Made by a program: the position numbers and the translations under genes. A stretch of DNA of 64,000 nucleotides. Origin: Hirudinaria manillensis (Eukaryota; Annelida; Clitellata; Hirudinida; Hirudinidae). The stretch spans positions 4,728,501-4,792,500 of the forward strand of contig CM067530.1 in assembly GCA_034509925.1 (NCBI GenBank), in the 5' to 3' direction. Positions 60,501-61,298 of the stretch are shown piece after piece (position 1 is the stretch's first letter; every line of letters starts with the position of its first letter). The notes under the pieces were generated by a model. It was given only the letters and a program-made list of their open reading frames with translations, was not told the DNA's origin and did not search any database.

Positions 60501-61298
60501 CGTCGCCAAATATGTTATAACTTCAGAATATCGAGATCAACACGGTTTATTAGGATCAACGCAATACGACACAGTACGACACAACACGACACAGTACGAT
60601 ACGAACACGAGCGGAATTAAAACGGAAACTAGCGTGCCTCATCGCACGAGGTACACAAAACCAAAGATACGTATAATCCCACAACATATACTTTGGATAC
60701 TACTTGGATACTGATGTATACTTTGGATATTACTCTGCAAACCAGAGAATTGGCATGCATAATTTTGAAATTCAAATGTATTTGTCGATTGTTTGTTAAG
60801 GGAATGTTTCTCCTCCAAGAGCTCATAAATGAATACGGATTGGAGTTTGTACTGGCTTATATGAATCACATTCAAGTCAGTAGCAGAAATACTTTAAAAT
60901 TTTTTAACACTTCACGGTTTAGAAAAAATGAGTATTTCAAGGTGAAACTAACTAATTTAAGGCCACGTCTGCGAAAGCAGTGCAACACATGCTGAAAGAA
61001 GTGGCTTATAGCAAATATGCTGGAAATAGTGAAATAATCTTGAGTGCAGAAGATATGATGGATGGAGGATTCAAAATCAAGCTAACTGTTACTATAAATC
61101 TTGAAGTGAGGTAAATTATTACTTTATCAGAATAATTTTGGTAAATGTCTTTTTCTAATTTAGGGAATGGCAATATTTGACTTTACTGGAACTTCGAGTG
61201 AGGTTTATGGCAATTTAAACGCACCAGAAGCGGTTACATACTCTGCAGTCATATACTGTCTGAGATGTATGATCAAACAGGACATTCCTCTTAATCAA
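6498..61298 (+). CDS. OPLAH: 5-oxoprolinase (ATP-hydrolysing), 14 exons of the middle/C-terminal part
   Basis: Host gene. Exons: 6498-6579, 18110-18247, 18306-18441, 18507-18619, 20598-20661, 22171-22271, 28046-28082, 38528-38638, 41474-41575, 45091-45265, 54260-54369, 60801-60875, 60962-61105, 61164-61298. Every intron is GT-AG and the exons join in phase into 507 codons without a stop. Family landmarks in order are [119 protein letters not shown] and [17 protein letters not shown]. The cytosolic enzyme hydrolyses 5-oxoproline to glutamate with ATP in glutathione turnover. The window covers the end of the hydantoinase-A-like half and most of the hydantoinase-B-like half. The N-terminal ATP-binding exons and the final exons are outside the window. 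Introns hold almost all the transposons listed here. The gene looks functional; I see no disabling change. Confidence 0.95.
6580..7430. other. Intronic AT-rich sequence, no gene seen
   Basis: This is the left part of the 11.5-kb intron between window exons 1 and 2. It contains no recognisable coding domain. A GC-richer patch at 7260-7380 looks unlike its surroundings but I do not recognise it. Confidence 0.5.
7430..10190 (-). mobile_element. CR1/L2-like non-LTR retrotransposon, 5'-truncated, nearly intact
   Basis: The minus-strand protein runs from an AP endonuclease (about 10190 to 9600: [35 protein letters not shown]) through the RT to a C-terminal domain ending at 7495. RT blocks include [54 protein letters not shown] and [10 protein letters not shown]. 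Only two frameshifts interrupt about 900 codons, one just before the YADD box near 8360 and one near 8090 at a short G run. The 3' end carries a run of TTTTA-type repeats (7436-7458 on the + strand). Nothing N-terminal to the middle of the endonuclease remains, as in an incompletely reverse-transcribed insertion. A 3' fragment of the same family is at 22462-22616. Confidence 0.9.
7495..10190 (-). pseudogene. Endonuclease/reverse transcriptase ORF of the CR1/L2-like element
   Basis: The longest uninterrupted segment is about 9976-8063, and it is open upstream to about 10190. Endonuclease residues visible are D-N in GDINIHL and S-D-H in SDHKLL. The RT has the FDTVDHD block and a shifted-frame YADD. 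The C-terminal block with [12 protein letters not shown] and [20 protein letters not shown] (8097-7495) is typical of CR1/L2 proteins. The two frameshifts are each consistent with a 1-base change, so either a very young insertion or sequencing error is possible. Confidence 0.85.
10183..11215 (+). mobile_element. RLE-class non-LTR remnant (family beta, copy 2)
   Basis: The + strand reads [20 protein letters not shown] near 10210-10265 and [14 protein letters not shown] near 10330-10370. These correspond to the post-RT blocks of the beta element at 836-3955. Endonuclease pieces follow in alternating frames: [19 protein letters not shown] and [12 protein letters not shown] (10893-11010), then [20 protein letters not shown] and [16 protein letters not shown] (11033-11155). 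Multiple frameshifts and stops make it inactive. Its left edge abuts the truncated 5' end of the CR1/L2-like element. Confidence 0.75.
11245..12200 (-). mobile_element. Tc1/mariner-like transposase remnant (copy A)
   Basis: On the minus strand, degenerate frames read [19 protein letters not shown] near 11850-11805, the second catalytic block of Tc1-like transposases. SPNLNSIEN follows (the PDLNPIEN block) near 11580-11550, and KALSEEW...NNKRLKL near 11490-11440. Stops occur throughout. The segment 11245-11520 is similar to 13781-14105 (copy B), and the whole matches copy C at 38966-40700. Ends are approximate. Confidence 0.7.
12332..12452 (+). repeat. 5' LTR of copia copy 2
   Basis: This is 121 bp matching 17314-17435, including GTGTGAATAAAG near 12430 (a poly(A) signal context). 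The first bases are altered (TGATGGC where the 3' copy has TGTTGAG). Confidence 0.8.
12544..13688 (+). pseudogene. Copia gag start and integrase fragment (deleted between)
   Basis: 12544-12807 encodes a copia gag N-terminus ([19 protein letters not shown]). Frames around 13030-13240 give the gag C-part ([21 protein letters not shown]). From 13244 the frame jumps into the integrase core: [18 protein letters not shown] and [13 protein letters not shown], with the second aspartate and the glutamate of the DDE triad, up to [20 protein letters not shown]. The zinc knuckle, protease and first part of integrase are missing. The frame is cut at 13689-13690 by the Tc1-like insertion. Confidence 0.82.
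14113..14300 (+). repeat. 5' LTR of the non-autonomous element
   Basis: 188 bp, TGTTATGGGCC...GGATATAACA, AT-rich, with AAAATAAAAGACAC near 14245. It is almost identical to 16252-16437; the visible differences are a few substitutions and a 2-bp length change. Confidence 0.93.
14303..14315 (+). promoter_or_regulatory. Primer-binding site, tRNA-Ser(GCT) type
   Basis: TGGCGACGAGGAT begins 2 bp after the 5' LTR. The same site, extended to TGGCGACGAGGATGG, lies next to the 5' LTR of the gypsy element at 56913-60686. The tRNA assignment is from knowledge of metazoan tRNA-Ser(GCT) acceptor stems. Confidence 0.75.
14330..16241 (+). pseudogene. Unrecognised ORF of the non-autonomous LTR element (coiled-coil start, internal repeats)
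   Basis: The frame from ATG 14330 is open to 15853 except for one TGA (14741-14743). A second frame continues from about 15795 to 16241 with one TAA (16140-16142). Three lesions in about 640 codons is light damage. The N-terminus (residues 1-50) is a Glu/Arg/Gln-rich coiled coil ([20 protein letters not shown]) like the gag start of the gypsy elements here. Residues about 190-390 contain repeats: a 37-residue unit (YGAWS...QQDPLVY) and then two 64-residue units (15100-15291 and 15292-15486) sharing [13 protein letters not shown] and PECLDDVV. The C-terminal part ([20 protein letters not shown], then [14 protein letters not shown]) resembles the tail of a gypsy pol only loosely. No function can be named. 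Confidence 0.7.
16252..16437 (+). repeat. 3' LTR of the non-autonomous element
   Basis: 186-bp partner of 14113-14300. It starts AGTTATGGGCC, one base off the canonical TG, directly after a purine-rich tract, and is followed by the TSD GTAAC. Confidence 0.92.
16530..17283 (+). pseudogene. Copia copy 2 RT end and RNase H fragment
   Basis: From about 16530 the frame reads [20 protein letters not shown] and [19 protein letters not shown], the end of a copia RT. The RNase H follows with [30 protein letters not shown] and [15 protein letters not shown]. Stops at about 16706 and 17105 and small shifts break it. It is very similar to the corresponding part of the intact element at 28969-33348, so the two are related families or subfamilies. 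Confidence 0.88.
17314..17435 (+). repeat. 3' LTR of copia copy 2
   Basis: TGTTGAGTTTTTATG start, preceded by the purine tract TTGAGAAGG and followed by the TSD CAAAT. Its first 60 or so bases are near-identical to the minus-strand LTR of the intact copia element. Confidence 0.85.
17441..18109. other. Intron remainder, no gene seen
   Basis: AT-rich sequence between the copia copy and window exon 2 of OPLAH. No domain, terminal repeat or RNA gene was recognised. Confidence 0.5.
18110..18247 (+). CDS. OPLAH: OPLAH exon (window exon 2)
   Basis: Encodes [20 protein letters not shown] and onward to SCFINK. The acceptor is TTACAAAG and the donor GTAGGT. The following intron is only 58 bp. Confidence 0.93.
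18306..18441 (+). CDS. OPLAH: OPLAH exon (window exon 3)
   Basis: Encodes [20 protein letters not shown], matching the conserved REFGF block. The acceptor is AACCAG. The donor GTATAT at 18442 was chosen because it keeps phase with the next exon; the frame would otherwise run on to a stop at 18478. Confidence 0.9.
18507..18619 (+). CDS. OPLAH: OPLAH exon (window exon 4)
   Basis: Encodes [19 protein letters not shown] and GPSIIISCN. Acceptor TTTTAG, donor GTTAGG. It ends with two bases (AG) of a serine codon. Confidence 0.94.
19183..19494 (-). mobile_element. Non-LTR RT fragment (CR1/L2-group, different family)
   Basis: The minus strand reads [20 protein letters not shown] and [18 protein letters not shown], the block after the YADD box in CR1/L2-type RTs (L-x-LNxxKTE...LGVxxD). 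It is isolated and 3'-incomplete. It lies in the 2-kb intron between window exons 4 and 5. The adjoining 19500-20590 stretch contains no domain I recognise. Confidence 0.65.
20598..20661 (+). CDS. OPLAH: OPLAH exon (window exon 5)
   Basis: Encodes [20 protein letters not shown], matching the conserved VEPGC motif. Acceptor ACTGCAG, donor GTTAGA. It is 64 bp long. Confidence 0.93.
20709..21857. mobile_element. Possible DNA transposon with imperfect terminal inverted repeats
   Basis: The left end TAGGGGAAAGTGGGGGAATA (from 20709) is imperfectly complementary to the right end ATATTCTTTTTCCCGTA at about 21841-21857. A related segment is at about 44390-44697. No transposase domain could be identified; short minus-strand text rich in Lys/Arg (about 21290-21130) is unassigned. 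The family is unknown. Confidence 0.4.
20906..21107. repeat. 101-bp tandem duplication
   Basis: Two adjacent copies (20906-21006 and 21007-21107) share AATTTAATAAAAA through CAGCCTATAGGTGTAT with only a few substitutions and a 1-base difference in an A run. It lies inside the candidate DNA transposon. Confidence 0.8.
21895..22075. repeat. Interspersed repeat, inverted partner at 44160-44330
   Basis: Segments such as CAACATTTAGAGATGGCC and GATTTGTCATAATTCCTTA reappear in reverse complement around 44260 and 44160. No ORF is present. It is probably a short non-autonomous DNA transposon, but its ends are not defined. Confidence 0.5.
22171..22271 (+). CDS. OPLAH: OPLAH exon (window exon 6)
   Basis: Encodes [17 protein letters not shown], the start of the hydantoinase-B-like half. 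The acceptor ATGCGAAG is pyrimidine-poor, so the 5' edge is less certain than the donor (GTGTTT at 22272). The phase agrees with both neighbours. Confidence 0.88.
22462..22616 (-). mobile_element. 3' fragment of the CR1/L2-like family at 7430-10190
   Basis: Essentially identical to 7431-7583 from the (AAAAT)n tail through AGACAAGGAAAGAACACAAG and into the last codons, ending abruptly at GAGGAAGCA. This is the signature of strong 5' truncation on insertion. The near-identity argues that both insertions are recent. Confidence 0.9.
22617..23380. other. Intron sequence, no gene seen
   Basis: AT-rich, with no recognisable domain or terminal repeat. Confidence 0.45.
23381..24248 (+). mobile_element. 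Short gypsy-type fragment bounded by two very short LTR-like repeats
   Basis: 23381-23471 and 24151-24248 both start TGTCATA, contain CTTCCG and end in GTAAATAAAC...TCAAACA. They are LTR-like repeats of only 91 and 98 bp. Between them are degenerate gag pieces ([15 protein letters not shown] near 23690-23735). A GGCGCAGTCG motif like a tRNA-Ser primer site follows the first repeat. No matching TSD was found at the outer edges, so this may be a recombined pair rather than one insertion. Confidence 0.5.
24253..24876 (+). pseudogene. Gypsy gag ORF (207 codons)
   Basis: Open from the ATG overlapping the primer site to TAG at 24876. It has the capsid-like sequence typical of K02A2.6-type gag: [59 protein letters not shown] and [20 protein letters not shown]. 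The zinc knuckles come after the stop in another frame. Gag assembles the particle that carries the element RNA. Confidence 0.8.
25795..26125 (+). repeat. Diverged tandem duplication of an RT segment
   Basis: 25795-25960 (TTCACATTCCAACACTTGAT to AGAATGCTCAGAATGCC) is followed at about 25963-26125 by a second, more decayed copy in the same orientation (TTCCACATTCCAATAATCGA to AATGCTCAGAATGCCC). Both encode the block before the YxDD box. Confidence 0.75.
26925..27535 (+). mobile_element. Jockey/CR1-type non-LTR RT C-terminal fragment
   Basis: The + strand reads [20 protein letters not shown], then [27 protein letters not shown] and [11 protein letters not shown], the thumb and C-terminal domain of a jockey-superfamily RT. 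A degenerate tail runs to about 27530 and an A-rich AAATAAAT repeat follows at 27640-27665. Stops and frameshifts abound. Confidence 0.72.
28046..28082 (+). CDS. OPLAH: OPLAH 37-bp microexon (window exon 7)
   Basis: Acceptor GCTTGAAG, donor GTAATT. It encodes [12 protein letters not shown], exactly the residues missing between EQMGR of the previous exon and ERLDFSCA of the next. It is flanked by introns of 5.8 and 10.4 kb and would be missed by most ORF-based searches. Confidence 0.93.
28969..29133 (-). repeat. 3' LTR of the intact copia element
   Basis: On the coding strand it starts TGTTGAGTTTTTATGC and ends GGTTTATTTCAACA. It contains GTGAATAAAGATGG. It is identical to 33184-33348. Confidence 0.95.
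29165..33088 (-). CDS. Copia gag-pol polyprotein (1307 aa)
   Basis: The start is taken at ATG 33086-33088, because the longer open frame would begin inside the LTR. Domain order is copia type: gag (about 1-240); one zinc knuckle [14 protein letters not shown] (about 243-256); protease [12 protein letters not shown] (about 295); integrase His/Cys region ending [17 protein letters not shown] core with [22 protein letters not shown] and [13 protein letters not shown] (about 497-595). The RT has [26 protein letters not shown] and the catalytic YVDDGIVAA (about 993). RNase H has [25 protein letters not shown] and [12 protein letters not shown], and the end is [15 protein letters not shown]. All catalytic residues I can check are present. 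No env gene is present, so this is a retrotransposon rather than a virus genome. Confidence 0.96.
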   Translation of the reverse strand: MDLSKIQIRQLEGKSNWSNWKSRMIVIFRGLGDSLEIIEGNFKKPTPVDDASEEERSEFERMSKKFKEADCSALILMSSNMTEEVYEKVRNMTGAFEMWSELKSLFEVAREDKAYDLCMSFFSYKKNDADDMATHVTKLKNIWKDLSAELYKDENKDLLLIYKVLETLPSEYFSFSSSWKLLNKEQRNIDSLTVHLCSHERSLSEKEILNKDQTFVANHRKSFPEKKNVSENGEHSKNRIKVKCFYCNKVGHFKKDCKKRIAEEKLKTNVSSSGSSLLAVEVNAVDWTSFTDSWFVDNGATRHLTFRKDFLRDYHEFSEPQKLHVADGSVLDVIGKGKVTLEANIYDKVVPLELNDVWYVPRIKKNLFSVLSAHERRKNSVFTSNINKCSFKVDNTIKLIGSREEGNGLFKLLAKTVLPQHEESNVVDSSKLQLYHERFAHQNKKHVKLFLKNNLKINVVDDDDEFCEGCVFGKAHRLQFGRRPKSTRPGEIIHTDVCGPFCESYSNFKYFVLFKDDYSSFRFVYFLKNKSEVPSKLRQVLELIKNSGHRVSELLSDNGREFDNDEVKEILQTKGIRHRLVMPYTPQQNGCSERENRTLVEAARAMRLAHEELSQKLWAELINTAAYVLNRTGPSSIEGKSPYEIWYKRKPRIKHLRIIGSKAYIHTPNQLRTKIESKAVKGILVGYEGDDGYRIHVAPSKTIRSRDVVFDERMTPSSSNTTNENMIPSSSNANNEIITSSSNAINLNFLKSPDECSSEKETIEEVQISPRKLRDRNQIMKPKRFDDYVCLNEALNVEEPESYDDAISSDRRKEWIDAMKNEMNSLRENKTWELVDLPERTKILPCKWVYKTKYDSEGQIERHKARLVVKGFHQKKGKDYFETFSPVAKSGTIRTLLSVVAAERMSMMQFDVSTAFLYGELDEDIYMQQPEGFDDGSKKVCKLKRSLYGLKQAPRCWNKRFGNFLLNLGFVKSDADPCLFIQKKKHSKILVALYVDDGIVAATSESDLRDFKQKLEKEFKIVAKPATFFLGIEINKQSDGSIKITQRNFTQKILEKFGMDKCRPCPTPIIKSEKADDVRDDQNEIKFPYRSAVGALMYLMTSTRPDIAYAVSIVSRNLENPTRDDVVKVKRIFRYLQGTRDIGIIYSSSRKNENTLICYSDADHGGDTTTGRSTSGVVCIYSGGAISWLSQRQTSVAISTTEAEVVAASEATREAIWLKRLLEDITGYSNKPEIYVDNEAAIKLAENPEYHKRTKHIKTRHFFVREKVTEGDVCVKRVSSEFQIADILTKPVSEERLNMLKDRMGLK
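33170..33183 (-). promoter_or_regulatory. Primer-binding site of the copia element (internal initiator tRNA-Met type)
   Basis: The coding strand reads GGTTATGGGTCCAG immediately after the 5' LTR. Drosophila copia uses a site complementary to the anticodon region of initiator tRNA-Met (GGTTATGGGCCCAG); this one differs at one base. Half-tRNA priming is therefore likely. Confidence 0.75.
33184..33348 (-). repeat. 5' LTR of the intact copia element
   Basis: 165 bp, identical to 28969-29133, followed on the + strand by the TSD ATAGG. Confidence 0.95.
33354..33689. other. Intron sequence, no gene seen
   Basis: AT-rich spacer between the copia element and the older gypsy remnant. Nothing recognised. 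Confidence 0.5.
33690..33847 (+). mobile_element. Older gypsy remnant (CsRn1-like), protease-RT junction, host of the 33848-38057 insertion
   Basis: The + strand reads RRFIVAINT...[19 protein letters not shown], a block found at the protease-RT boundary of CsRn1/Kabuki-type gypsy elements (LLGADFL...LVD). It continues after the inserted element at 38063-38100. The only other part left appears to be the LTR at 38101-38478. The assignment rests on this one block. Confidence 0.55.
33848..34002 (+). repeat. 5' LTR of gypsy copy 2
   Basis: 155 bp, TGTTGTAGG...GAGTCATAACA, with TTTTAATAAACCG as poly(A) context. It is diverged from the LTR family at 5465, 56913 and 60513 although the ends correspond. 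Confidence 0.93.
34013..37897 (+). pseudogene. Gag-pol of gypsy copy 2
   Basis: Gag starts at 34013 with a short Arg/Glu coiled coil, then a capsid piece in shifted frames. The zinc knuckle [14 protein letters not shown] lies at about 34698-34740, the protease [15 protein letters not shown] at about 34860, and an in-frame stop near 34978. The RT fragment ([31 protein letters not shown]) carries YLDG (about 35669-35680) where the related copy has YLDD, so a catalytic aspartate is lost. RNase H is well preserved (35990-36420: [37 protein letters not shown]). The integrase zinc-binding region (HEGHPG...CSSCQ) and core ([19 protein letters not shown]) follow, then a shifted end and the tail to 37897. 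Compared with the element at 56913-60686 it keeps RNase H and a gag stretch that the other lost. Confidence 0.88.
37907..38057 (+). repeat. 3' LTR of gypsy copy 2
   Basis: Preceded by the purine tract TTTAGGGGGGAAGG. It is near-identical to 33848-34002 except for a 4-bp loss before ATAACA. Confidence 0.93.
38101..38478 (+). repeat. LTR-like sequence of the older gypsy remnant
   Basis: Starts TGTCGCACAAATT and ends AAACGTTTGCGACA, giving the 6-bp inverted ends TGTCGC/GCGACA typical of LTRs, with GGTAATAAACG near the 3' end. It follows directly on the protease-type remnant. No TSD is visible. Window exon 8 of OPLAH starts 49 bp further on. Confidence 0.55.
38528..38638 (+). CDS. OPLAH: OPLAH exon (window exon 8)
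   Basis: Encodes [15 protein letters not shown] and [16 protein letters not shown], among the most conserved 5-oxoprolinase blocks. Acceptor TGTAAAG, donor GTTAGT. Confidence 0.95.
40141..40205. repeat. (GAT/GAC)n microsatellite
   Basis: Nearly continuous GAT and GAC triplets, interrupted once by TTGGTAATG. An Asp-rich translation of this tract is not a gene. Confidence 0.9.
40359..40642 (+). repeat. Solo LTR (gypsy type, 284 bp)
   Basis: TGTTGGATCCC...GGGTTATTACA with the 4-bp TSD ATAT (40355-40358 and 40643-40646). The ends match the LTR style of the element at 46987-52531, in opposite orientation, and of the solo LTR at 55103-55356. It is inserted in the Tc1-like copy C. Confidence 0.85.
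40701..41473. other. Intron sequence with an unassigned open stretch
   Basis: Between 40975 and 41290 several frames stay open (for example [18 protein letters not shown] at about 41010-41065 and [20 protein letters not shown] at about 41186-41245), but no family is recognised. The rest is AT-rich. Confidence 0.35.
41474..41575 (+). CDS. OPLAH: OPLAH exon (window exon 9)
   Basis: Encodes [20 protein letters not shown], a hallmark block. Acceptor ATCTAG, donor GTTAGT. It is 34 full codons. Confidence 0.95.
41791..41811 (-). other. Conserved 3'-UTR hairpin of family beta (copy 3)
   Basis: The + strand reads CATCCGG-TGATCAG-CCGGATG, a perfect 7-bp stem with the same loop as copy 1 but two stem pairs changed on both sides. 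The surrounding GGTGGGCCG and GTCCCTG are also shared. Confidence 0.78.
42118..42594 (-). pseudogene. Endonuclease domain of family beta, copy 3 (158 codons)
   Basis: Open frame with [20 protein letters not shown], the P-D of [11 protein letters not shown] in [10 protein letters not shown], and [20 protein letters not shown]. It is the PD-D/E-XK-type nuclease that cuts the target. The protein end has extra residues compared with copy 1. The RT part upstream is broken, so the gene is a pseudogene despite this clean stretch. Confidence 0.78.
43500..44050 (-). mobile_element. Gypsy integrase remnant (K02A2.6-like)
   Basis: The minus strand reads [20 protein letters not shown] near 43935-43875, the conserved stretch after the DDE core, then a shifted frame [20 protein letters not shown] near 43735-43675, the integrase C-terminal domain. 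No LTR was found. It is probably the 3' end of a gypsy element of the group seen at 24151-26760. Confidence 0.65.
44160..44697. repeat. Two interspersed repeats also found together at 20709-22075
   Basis: 44160-44330 is an inverted match to 21895-22075. 44390-44697 (AAAATAGATCAATCGGCCAT, ATCCCAATTTTCCCTA end) matches the right part of 20709-21857 in the same orientation. No ORF is present. Confidence 0.5.
45091..45265 (+). CDS. OPLAH: OPLAH exon (window exon 10)
   Basis: Encodes [20 protein letters not shown] and continues to NGRFNEE. Acceptor TTTCAAG, donor GTCTGA. The frame remains open past the donor, so the exon end is set by phase with the next exon. Confidence 0.94.
45476..45844 (+). 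mobile_element. Non-autonomous Helitron-type element (369 bp)
   Basis: It begins TCTATATAAATAAAAATGCA and ends GGGCACCACTAG. Near the 3' end a hairpin AGCCAC-(8 nt)-GTGGCT (45813-45832) lies 8 bp before the terminal CTAG. The flanking bases are A on the left and T on the right, as expected for Helitron insertion between A and T without target duplication. There is no ORF, so it depends on a helicase-encoding relative. Confidence 0.75.
45870..46070 (-). mobile_element. 3' fragment of RLE family beta (copy 4)
   Basis: Shares AGGGAATCCGCAGAGAAG, the GGCTGGTCCGCACCCTATGA region and the hairpin with copies 1 and 3. No coding sequence remains, consistent with extreme 5' truncation. The 5' limit is approximate. 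Confidence 0.65.
45941..45961 (-). other. 3'-UTR hairpin of family beta (copy 4, weakened)
   Basis: CACCCTA-TGATCAG-TAGGGAA. Five of seven pairs are kept, the loop is identical, and the inner pairs differ from both other copies. Confidence 0.65.
46240..46975 (+). pseudogene. Possible decayed coding block, unidentified
   Basis: The region has a less AT-rich, protein-like composition with a fairly long open stretch (about 46445-46685: [35 protein letters not shown]) broken by stops and shifts. It has no introns that I can see, so a processed pseudogene is possible. No family is recognised. It ends at the insertion site of the gypsy element at 46987. Confidence 0.3.
46987..47208 (-). repeat. 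3' LTR of the 5.5-kb gypsy element
   Basis: On the coding strand TGTTGGATCCCTGAC...CCTAGGTTACAACA, with a block of TTAATTAA repeats. Identical to 52310-52531. Confidence 0.95.
47220..52229 (-). pseudogene. Gag-pol reading frames of the 5.5-kb gypsy element
   Basis: Gag starts at 52229 with a SAP-like motif ([20 protein letters not shown]), followed by a repetitive coil ([15 protein letters not shown], 51700-52030) and a capsid piece (51603-51340). A CCHC knuckle lies near 50885-50935. The protease is at about 50660-50420 (YIGLGFHATL in one frame, [15 protein letters not shown] in another). The RT has [20 protein letters not shown] (49830-49770) and YLDDIIV near 49418-49430. RNase H follows ([42 protein letters not shown]), with [17 protein letters not shown] at its end. 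The integrase has [23 protein letters not shown] and the C-terminal frame 47642-47220 ([18 protein letters not shown]). Frameshifts separate nearly every block; one near 48215 is a single-base loss. Confidence 0.88.
52291..52308 (-). promoter_or_regulatory. Primer-binding site, tRNA-Leu type
   Basis: The coding strand reads TGGTGTCAGGAGTGGGAT one base after the 5' LTR. This is complementary over 18 nt to the 3' end of animal tRNA-Leu(CAG) plus CCA as I know it. The length of the match leaves little doubt. Confidence 0.85.
52310..52531 (-). repeat. 5' LTR of the 5.5-kb gypsy element
   Basis: 222 bp, identical to 46987-47208, followed on the + strand by the TSD ATAT. Confidence 0.95.
52740..53690 (-). 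mobile_element. RLE-class non-LTR remnant (family beta, copy 5)
   Basis: The minus strand reads [20 protein letters not shown] near 52870-52810 (start of the endonuclease). Further upstream are pieces corresponding to the copy-1 region DQALQRSLSWNDIWRMPPLK to YDQLPSRDNLRKWG (53200-53040) and the EEFRVSKIRTQLMI block (about 53470-53400). Heavily decayed. The 3' UTR hairpin is not present. Confidence 0.65.
54260..54369 (+). CDS. OPLAH: OPLAH exon (window exon 11)
   Basis: Encodes [17 protein letters not shown] and the QIAANKK tail. Acceptor AACTTAG, donor GTAACA. A 162-bp tandem duplication starts 2 bp into the downstream intron. Confidence 0.95.
54372..54695. repeat. 162-bp tandem duplication in the intron after OPLAH exon 11
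   Basis: 54372-54533 and 54534-54695 are adjacent direct copies (AACAAATGAAGCGTAAAAAT to ACATTATATA) that differ at two positions I can see (GGTGCTATAAA versus GATGCTGTAAA). The first copy begins 2 bp inside the intron donor. Confidence 0.92.
54960..55640 (+). mobile_element. Jockey-type non-LTR fragment (endonuclease start) with a solo LTR inside
   Basis: The + strand reads [20 protein letters not shown] and [11 protein letters not shown] before the LTR, then [15 protein letters not shown] after it, so the LTR split an open frame. From 55487 the frame gives [20 protein letters not shown], the first block of an AP-type endonuclease of jockey/CR1 elements, and a shifted frame gives [14 protein letters not shown]. 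Nothing downstream of this domain remains. Confidence 0.65.
55103..55356 (-). repeat. Solo LTR (gypsy type, 254 bp)
   Basis: The + strand TGTTATGACCCGGGG...AGGGTTACAACA with the 4-bp TSD GTAC (55099-55102 and 55357-55360). By the position of the CCCGGGG end it has the same orientation as the 46987-52531 element, and it is related to the solo LTR at 40359-40642. Confidence 0.88.
55641..56449. other. Intron sequence, no gene seen
   Basis: AT-rich, no recognised domain. Short open stretches are not supported by any motif. Confidence 0.4.
56450..56780 (+). mobile_element. BEL/Pao-type retroelement fragment (pre-integrase region)
   Basis: Frames on the + strand give [13 protein letters not shown], then (shifted) [20 protein letters not shown] and [17 protein letters not shown], then [13 protein letters not shown]. 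This order (F-D-x-x-G-x-L-R-V-G-G-R-L, then K-x-P-I-L-L) is the BEL/Pao region before the integrase zinc finger. No LTR or further pol sequence was found. Confidence 0.6.
56913..57077 (-). repeat. 3' LTR of gypsy copy 1
   Basis: 165 bp. On the coding strand TGTTGTGGGATTATAC...TTATAACA. Flanked outside by the TSD TATAC. Confidence 0.94.
57091..59092 (-). pseudogene. Pol of gypsy copy 1 (RT, integrase; RNase H missing)
   Basis: The RT frame 59092-58622 is clean: [60 protein letters not shown] and the catalytic [10 protein letters not shown] near 58760. A TGA at 58622-58624, inside a 9-bp insertion, is followed in the same frame by [20 protein letters not shown]. Then the protein jumps from [10 protein letters not shown] straight to [14 protein letters not shown], so the whole RNase H domain (present in copy 2) is deleted at about 58403-58435. 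The integrase has HEGHPG...CSSCQ, a TGA at 58051-58053, [17 protein letters not shown] and [16 protein letters not shown], with its DDE residues intact. A TAA at 57403-57405 precedes the C-terminal tail (to 57091). Confidence 0.9.
59055..60497 (-). CDS. Gag-protease ORF of gypsy copy 1 (480 codons)
   Basis: The start is taken at the ATG at 60495-60497, which overlaps the primer-binding site. Residues 20-110 are an Arg/Glu coiled coil built of repeated EEIRRR-type heptads encoded by a 21-bp minisatellite (60190-60440). A shortened capsid region follows; about 175 bp present in copy 2 are deleted between similar AAGCTG stretches, in frame. The zinc knuckle [14 protein letters not shown] is at about 239-252 and the protease [20 protein letters not shown] at about 295. 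The frame runs on to [13 protein letters not shown] and the RT start before shifting near 59092. Gag packages the RNA; the protease matures the polyprotein. Open reading aside, the deletion probably impairs capsid assembly. Confidence 0.85.
   Translation of the reverse strand: MATEDKFLTMMTMFMEENQRRDDERRKEETRRREEEIRRRDEEIRRRDEEIRRREEEEIRRREEEIRRREEEETRRREEEIRRREKDLRRDEENRRWEEALLQLLQSLKPQYKEAIATDRKSDLPPEVMGQVTQSSYDPESGAPPSKWTGRFEEGDHAMQLSDADKTGALVSKLEKQEGCTLEDMVNECENLVSLGKDTDMVDGMQAVNAVRRGYHRKKTRHIFPSKENPRESSKGACFICGSLSHFKKDCPQKDCHRKESKFKGRVRKINTDLRTNRRYAEDSFGETKVRMKLDSGADVTIISRDAWEQIGSPSLEGTTTSLGAANGTPIEVLGQFDVKFTCGGFSGHGRCYVAENVDQLLGIEWMNQLPPLQKAFNAICCKIEQKPEEEGRQLAKSLAERFPDVFEEELGICKTRAQLIVRQGVRPTFCRQRKITFAREEAVNTELERLVQQGVLKKVDYSCPNCCSGQEERISPYLC
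60190..60440 (-). repeat. 21-bp minisatellite encoding the gag coiled coil
   Basis: Repeated units like GCGACGGCGAATTTCTTCCTC on the + strand encode EEIRRR(R/D)E heptads, roughly ten in tandem. The related gypsy copy 2 has only two or three at 34060-34125, so the array length varies between copies. Confidence 0.88.
60494..60508 (-). promoter_or_regulatory. Primer-binding site of gypsy copy 1, tRNA-Ser(GCT) type
   Basis: The coding strand reads TGGCGACGAGGATGG, four bases after the 5' LTR. It matches the complement of the 3' end of animal tRNA-Ser(GCT) over 15 nt. It overlaps the gag start codon. Confidence 0.8.
60513..60686 (-). repeat. 5' LTR of gypsy copy 1
   Basis: 174 bp, followed on the + strand by the TSD TATAC. 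It is nearly identical in length and sequence to the solo LTR 5465-5639. Confidence 0.94.
60801..60875 (+). CDS. OPLAH: OPLAH exon (window exon 12)
   Basis: Encodes [20 protein letters not shown], matching the QYGL...AYMGHIQ block. Acceptor TGTTAAG, donor GTCAGT. It lies 115 bp beyond the end of the gypsy element at 56913-60686. Confidence 0.93.
60962..61105 (+). CDS. OPLAH: OPLAH exon (window exon 13)
   Basis: Encodes [17 protein letters not shown] and [16 protein letters not shown]. Acceptor TTTAAG, donor GTGAGG. It is flanked by introns of 86 and 58 bp. Confidence 0.92.
61164..61298 (+). CDS. OPLAH: OPLAH exon (window exon 14, last in window)
   Basis: Encodes [19 protein letters not shown] and [14 protein letters not shown]. 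Acceptor ATTTAG, donor GTATGA. No later 5-oxoprolinase exon (expected to begin with the GxLxPV block) was found before 64000. Confidence 0.95.

Larger units (their letters stand above)
56913..60686 (-). mobile_element. Gypsy LTR retrotransposon (copy 1) with internal RNase H deletion
   Basis: LTRs 56913-57077 (165 bp) and 60513-60686 (174 bp). TSD TATAC at 56908-56912 and 60687-60691. The PBS lies next to the 5' LTR. A G-rich purine tract (G run on the minus strand, 57078-57091) precedes the 3' LTR. Two LTRs differ in length mainly by a 9-bp unit (ACACGACAC region). The element is related to gypsy copy 2 (33848-38057) in its protein but has a different LTR subfamily, the same as the solo LTR at 5465. 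It is antisense to OPLAH. Confidence 0.95.
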